Shown piece by piece: positions 6,262 to 7,957 of a DNA stretch of 7,957 nucleotides. Both the position numbers and the translations under genes were made by a program. The stretch spans positions 1-7,957 of the forward strand of contig JAHWLA010000127.1 in assembly GCA_019347595.1 (NCBI GenBank). The letters run 5' to 3'. The stretch's first letter is position 1; each line of letters begins with the position of its first letter. The notes under the pieces are model-generated. The model worked only from the letters and a program-made list of their open reading frames with translations, had not been told where the DNA came from and ran no database searches. Source of the DNA: Actinomycetota bacterium. Lineage in GTDB: Bacteria; Actinomycetota; Acidimicrobiia; Acidimicrobiales; JAHWLA01.

Positions 6262-6985
6262 GGCGGCGGAGGTCCGAGGAGAGCGCGCGCATCTCGCGGA
6301 GCATCTTGAAGATGGTGGCGTTGGAGGCGAGGGTCGACTCGCCCCTCGTCCGCGGGAAGTAGTCGACGCCGAACTGGATGATCTCGAACCCCGCCTGCTG
6401 GGCCCGGATCAGCAGCTCGGCGTCGATGAACGACCCCTCGCTGTGCAGGCTGATCTTCTCGAGCACTTGGCGCCGGATGAGCTTGAAGGCGAAGTTGACG
6501 TCGCGGACCCGAAGCCCGAACGCCAGTCGCACCAGCCAGTTGTAGGCGAAGGAGTACACGGCGCGCTTGGTGCCTTCGCCGGTGCGGTCGTGGCGGTAGG
6601 CGCTGACGACGTCGGCGTCGTAGATGCGCAGGAGGCGCAGCGCCTTACGCACCTCCGCCAAGTCGGCGGGCAAATCGGCATCGGTGTAGAGGACGACGTT
6701 GCCGCGGGCCTCGGCGAAGCCGGTCTTGATCCCGGCGCCCAGTCCGCGGTTGCGCTCGTGGTGGACGACTCGTACGTGCGGGTCGGCGGCGGCCAGCTCG
6801 TCGATGATCGCCGCCGTGCGGTCGGTGGAGCCGTCGTCGACGAGCAGGACCTCGTAGTCGCGCAGCTCCCGTTCGTCGAGCAGTCGGCGGCACACCACAT
6901 GGGCCGCGTCGACCGTCGTGCGTGCCATCGCCTCCTCGTTCCACATCGGGAAGAAGATGCTGAGGTGGTCGCTGGGCCCGCTCAC
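6251..6985 (-). CDS. GT2 family glycosyltransferase, polyprenyl-phosphate mannose synthase-like
   Basis: A 244-residue soluble GT-A-fold enzyme. In order: FFPMWNEE (11-18), VDDGSTDRT with Asp50/Asp51 for nucleotide binding, NRGLGAGIKTGF (79-90), and YTDADLPAD with the metal-binding DxD Asp102/Asp104. Then come the AYRHDR stretch and FKLIRR (about 168). The catalytic core and its length fit the single-domain DPM1-type subgroup, which moves a sugar from a nucleotide donor to a polyprenyl phosphate. No C-terminal membrane segments are present, unlike ArnC/GtrB-type members. The start is GTG at 6985; the next Met (14) would cut into the first beta strand, so GTG is preferred. No Shine-Dalgarno is visible. 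It is downstream of the oxidoreductase gene on the same strand, 96 bases apart with a strong hairpin between. The product could be the donor for the neighbouring GT-C enzyme. GT2 is secure; mannose and polyprenol are inferred. Confidence 0.88.
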   Translation of the reverse strand: MSGPSDHLSIFFPMWNEEAMARTTVDAAHVVCRRLLDERELRDYEVLLVDDGSTDRTAAIIDELAAADPHVRVVHHERNRGLGAGIKTGFAEARGNVVLYTDADLPADLAEVRKALRLLRIYDADVVSAYRHDRTGEGTKRAVYSFAYNWLVRLAFGLRVRDVNFAFKLIRRQVLEKISLHSEGSFIDAELLIRAQQAGFEIIQFGVDYFPRTRGESTLASNATIFKMLREMRALSSDLRRPTA

Positions 6986-6992
6986 CGAGGCG

Positions 6993-6998
6993 AGGCTA
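6993..6998 (-). promoter_or_regulatory. Candidate -10 element for a leaderless GT2 transcript
   Basis: Read on the - strand, TAGCCT (TANNNT pattern) stands seven bases before the GTG start at 6985. The same hexamer occurs in the candidate amidase promoter. The -35 position would fall inside the inverted repeat at 7009-7064 and has no clear match to TTGACA. With no Shine-Dalgarno in front of the GTG, a leaderless message is a reasonable reading, though unproven. Confidence 0.35.
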
Positions 6999-7008
6999 CC
7001 GGCACCAT

Positions 7009-7064
7009 GCCGTTCTCGTTACGGAACTGCGCACCCTGGTGCGCATTTCCGTAACGAGAACGGC
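7009..7064 (-). terminator. 27-bp inverted repeat with one mismatch between the oxidoreductase and GT2 genes
   Basis: Arms 7009-7035 and 7038-7064 pair over 27 positions with a single C/T mismatch (7027 against 7046) around a two-base centre. On the - strand it starts 17 bases after the oxidoreductase stop and ends 23 bases before the GT2 start. No T-run follows. It may terminate oxidoreductase transcription, protect its 3' end, or be a palindromic insertion. It is far longer and more perfect than most intrinsic terminators, so the terminator label is a best guess. Confidence 0.6.
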
Positions 7065-7081
7065 GGAGGGAAGCGGAGGGG

Positions 7082-7957
7082 TCAGTTGCGGGCGGCGGGG
7101 CGAGGCAGCACGGGAGCGTCGCGGCCGGTGCCGCCCGAACCGCCCTTCTCCTCGTGGTACTCCTCCTCGACGTTGACGTCCCAGATGTCGTGGCCGGCGT
7201 CGGCGACGATGTTCTCGACCGTCAGCATGGCGGTGAACATCGAGTGGTCCTGGTTGTTGTACTTGTGCATGCCGTTGCGGCCGACCGGCCACACGTTGGG
7301 AGCGTTCTCCTCGATCCAGCGACGGAGCACGTCGACGTTGGCCTTGTAGCTCTCGTCGTAGACGGGATACGCCTTCGGCATGCGGACCACGTAGCCCGCC
7401 TCGACGTGGGCGGCGTCGACCAGCCCGAGCGCCTGGAGCTCGTGCTTGCCCCGCTCGATGAGGTTCTCGTCGGTGTCGCTCCACAGCCCATCGCCCTCGA
7501 ACACGAAGTACTCGAGCCCGAGGCACGTCCGTCCTTCTTTCACCAGGTAGGGCGACCACGATCCGAAGTTCTGGATGCGGCCCACCTTGACCTCGGGGGA
7601 GTGGACGTAGATCCAGTTGTCGGGGAAGGAGTACTTCTCCGGCACGACCAACGCCACGGTTAGGAAGTCGCGGAACCCGAGGTCGTCGGCGGCCTGCTGG
7701 ACCTCGGCGGGCACCGGCGGGTCCATGGCCTTGACGAGGTGCGGGAACGGCATCGACGAGATGACGTGCGAGCAGTCCAGCTCCATGGGGACGCCGTTGG
7801 CATCGGCCATGACGGCGACGGCCCGGCCGTTCTCGTGGCGGATGCTCGTGACCCGGGTCTCCATGTAGACCTTCGAGCCCTGGGCTTCCACCAGGTCGCG
7901 GCAGCGCTCCCACATCATCCCCGGGCCGTACTTGGGGTACTGGAACTCCTCGATCAG
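7082..7957 (-). CDS. FAD-dependent oxidoreductase, UDP-galactopyranose mutase / amine oxidase-like; N-terminus outside window
   Basis: The last 291 residues of a flavoprotein; the N-terminal GxGxxG FAD-binding fold lies beyond the right edge. Counting from the edge, it opens LIEEFQYPKYGPGMMW, then has VYMETRV (31-36) and SHVISSMPFPH (63-72), the usual second FAD-contact region of amine-oxidase-like proteins. Next come FPDNWIYVHSPEVKVGRI in the middle and KAYPVYDESYK. GRNGMHKYNNQDHSM (from 226) is probably the C-terminal flavin-binding motif. The open frame continues to the edge, so the ATG at 7918 is internal. I recognise this as the NAD(P)/FAD-dependent oxidoreductase group often annotated as UDP-galactopyranose mutase-like or protoporphyrinogen-oxidase-like. 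Closeness to a GT2 gene favours a role in sugar or lipid-linked glycan metabolism over heme synthesis, but the reaction is not known to me. Stop TGA at 7082-7084. Confidence 0.85.
   Translation of the reverse strand: MIEEFQYPKYGPGMMWERCRDLVEAQGSKVYMETRVTSIRHENGRAVAVMADANGVPMELDCSHVISSMPFPHLVKAMDPPVPAEVQQAADDLGFRDFLTVALVVPEKYSFPDNWIYVHSPEVKVGRIQNFGSWSPYLVKEGRTCLGLEYFVFEGDGLWSDTDENLIERGKHELQALGLVDAAHVEAGYVVRMPKAYPVYDESYKANVDVLRRWIEENAPNVWPVGRNGMHKYNNQDHSMFTAMLTVENIVADAGHDIWDVNVEEEYHEEKGGSGGTGRDAPVLPRPAARN

Noticed and set aside
5184..6362. 392-residue + strand frame overlapping the mannosyltransferase
   Set aside because: It overlaps the membrane protein with clear family motifs in the other frame; its composition is Arg/Gly/His-rich and shows no domain.
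6443..7054. 203-residue + strand frame opposite the GT2 gene
   Set aside because: The - strand frame has all GT2 motifs in order; the + strand frame is its shadow and shows none.

Overview
The window is GC-rich DNA that looks like a chromosome segment from an actinomycete, most likely class Acidimicrobiia or a close uncultured relative. This rests on the base composition (strong G/C bias at third codon positions), on weak or absent Shine-Dalgarno sequences, and on secreted enzymes with long C-terminal arrays of a GYWLVASDGG / FAFGDA repeat, which I associate with that class. The placement is inference from style; no marker gene is present. No RNA gene, CRISPR array, transposase or phage gene is visible, and no stretch over about 130 bases lacks a gene.

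Left block (positions 1-5071, all + strand): three secreted enzymes in a row. They are the C-terminal part of a subtilisin-like (S8) protease cut by the left edge, an N-acetylmuramoyl-L-alanine amidase of the PGRP/Amidase_2 type, and a SpoIID/LytB-type protein. The catalytic domains are unrelated, yet all three end in the same kind of array: six repeats of about 42 residues. In each protein the array begins at the same point of the repeat (GYW) and the polypeptide ends with the segment missing before that point. This is what a closed six-bladed beta-propeller with 'Velcro' closure would look like, and it is the most interesting signal here. A protease, a stem-peptide-cleaving amidase and a glycan-strand lytic enzyme sharing one targeting or scaffolding module suggests an extracellular cell-wall remodelling set. 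The amidase and SpoIID genes are 13 bases apart and probably cotranscribed. A perfect 18-bp hairpin closes the block.

Right block (5140-7957): three genes that look like envelope glycan synthesis. A multi-pass GT-C enzyme resembling PIG-V-type mannosyltransferases (+) converges, with an 11-base overlap, on a cytosolic GT2 glycosyltransferase resembling polyprenyl-phosphate mannose synthase (-). Upstream of the GT2 gene on the - strand is the C-terminal part of an FAD-dependent oxidoreductase of the UDP-galactopyranose-mutase / amine-oxidase-like type, cut by the right edge. A plausible reading is that the GT2 enzyme charges a lipid carrier with a sugar and the GT-C enzyme uses that donor on the outer face of the membrane. 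A 27-bp inverted repeat with one mismatch separates the two - strand genes. Both glycosyltransferase genes have a TANNNT hexamer 7-8 bases before the start codon and no Shine-Dalgarno, consistent with leaderless transcripts.
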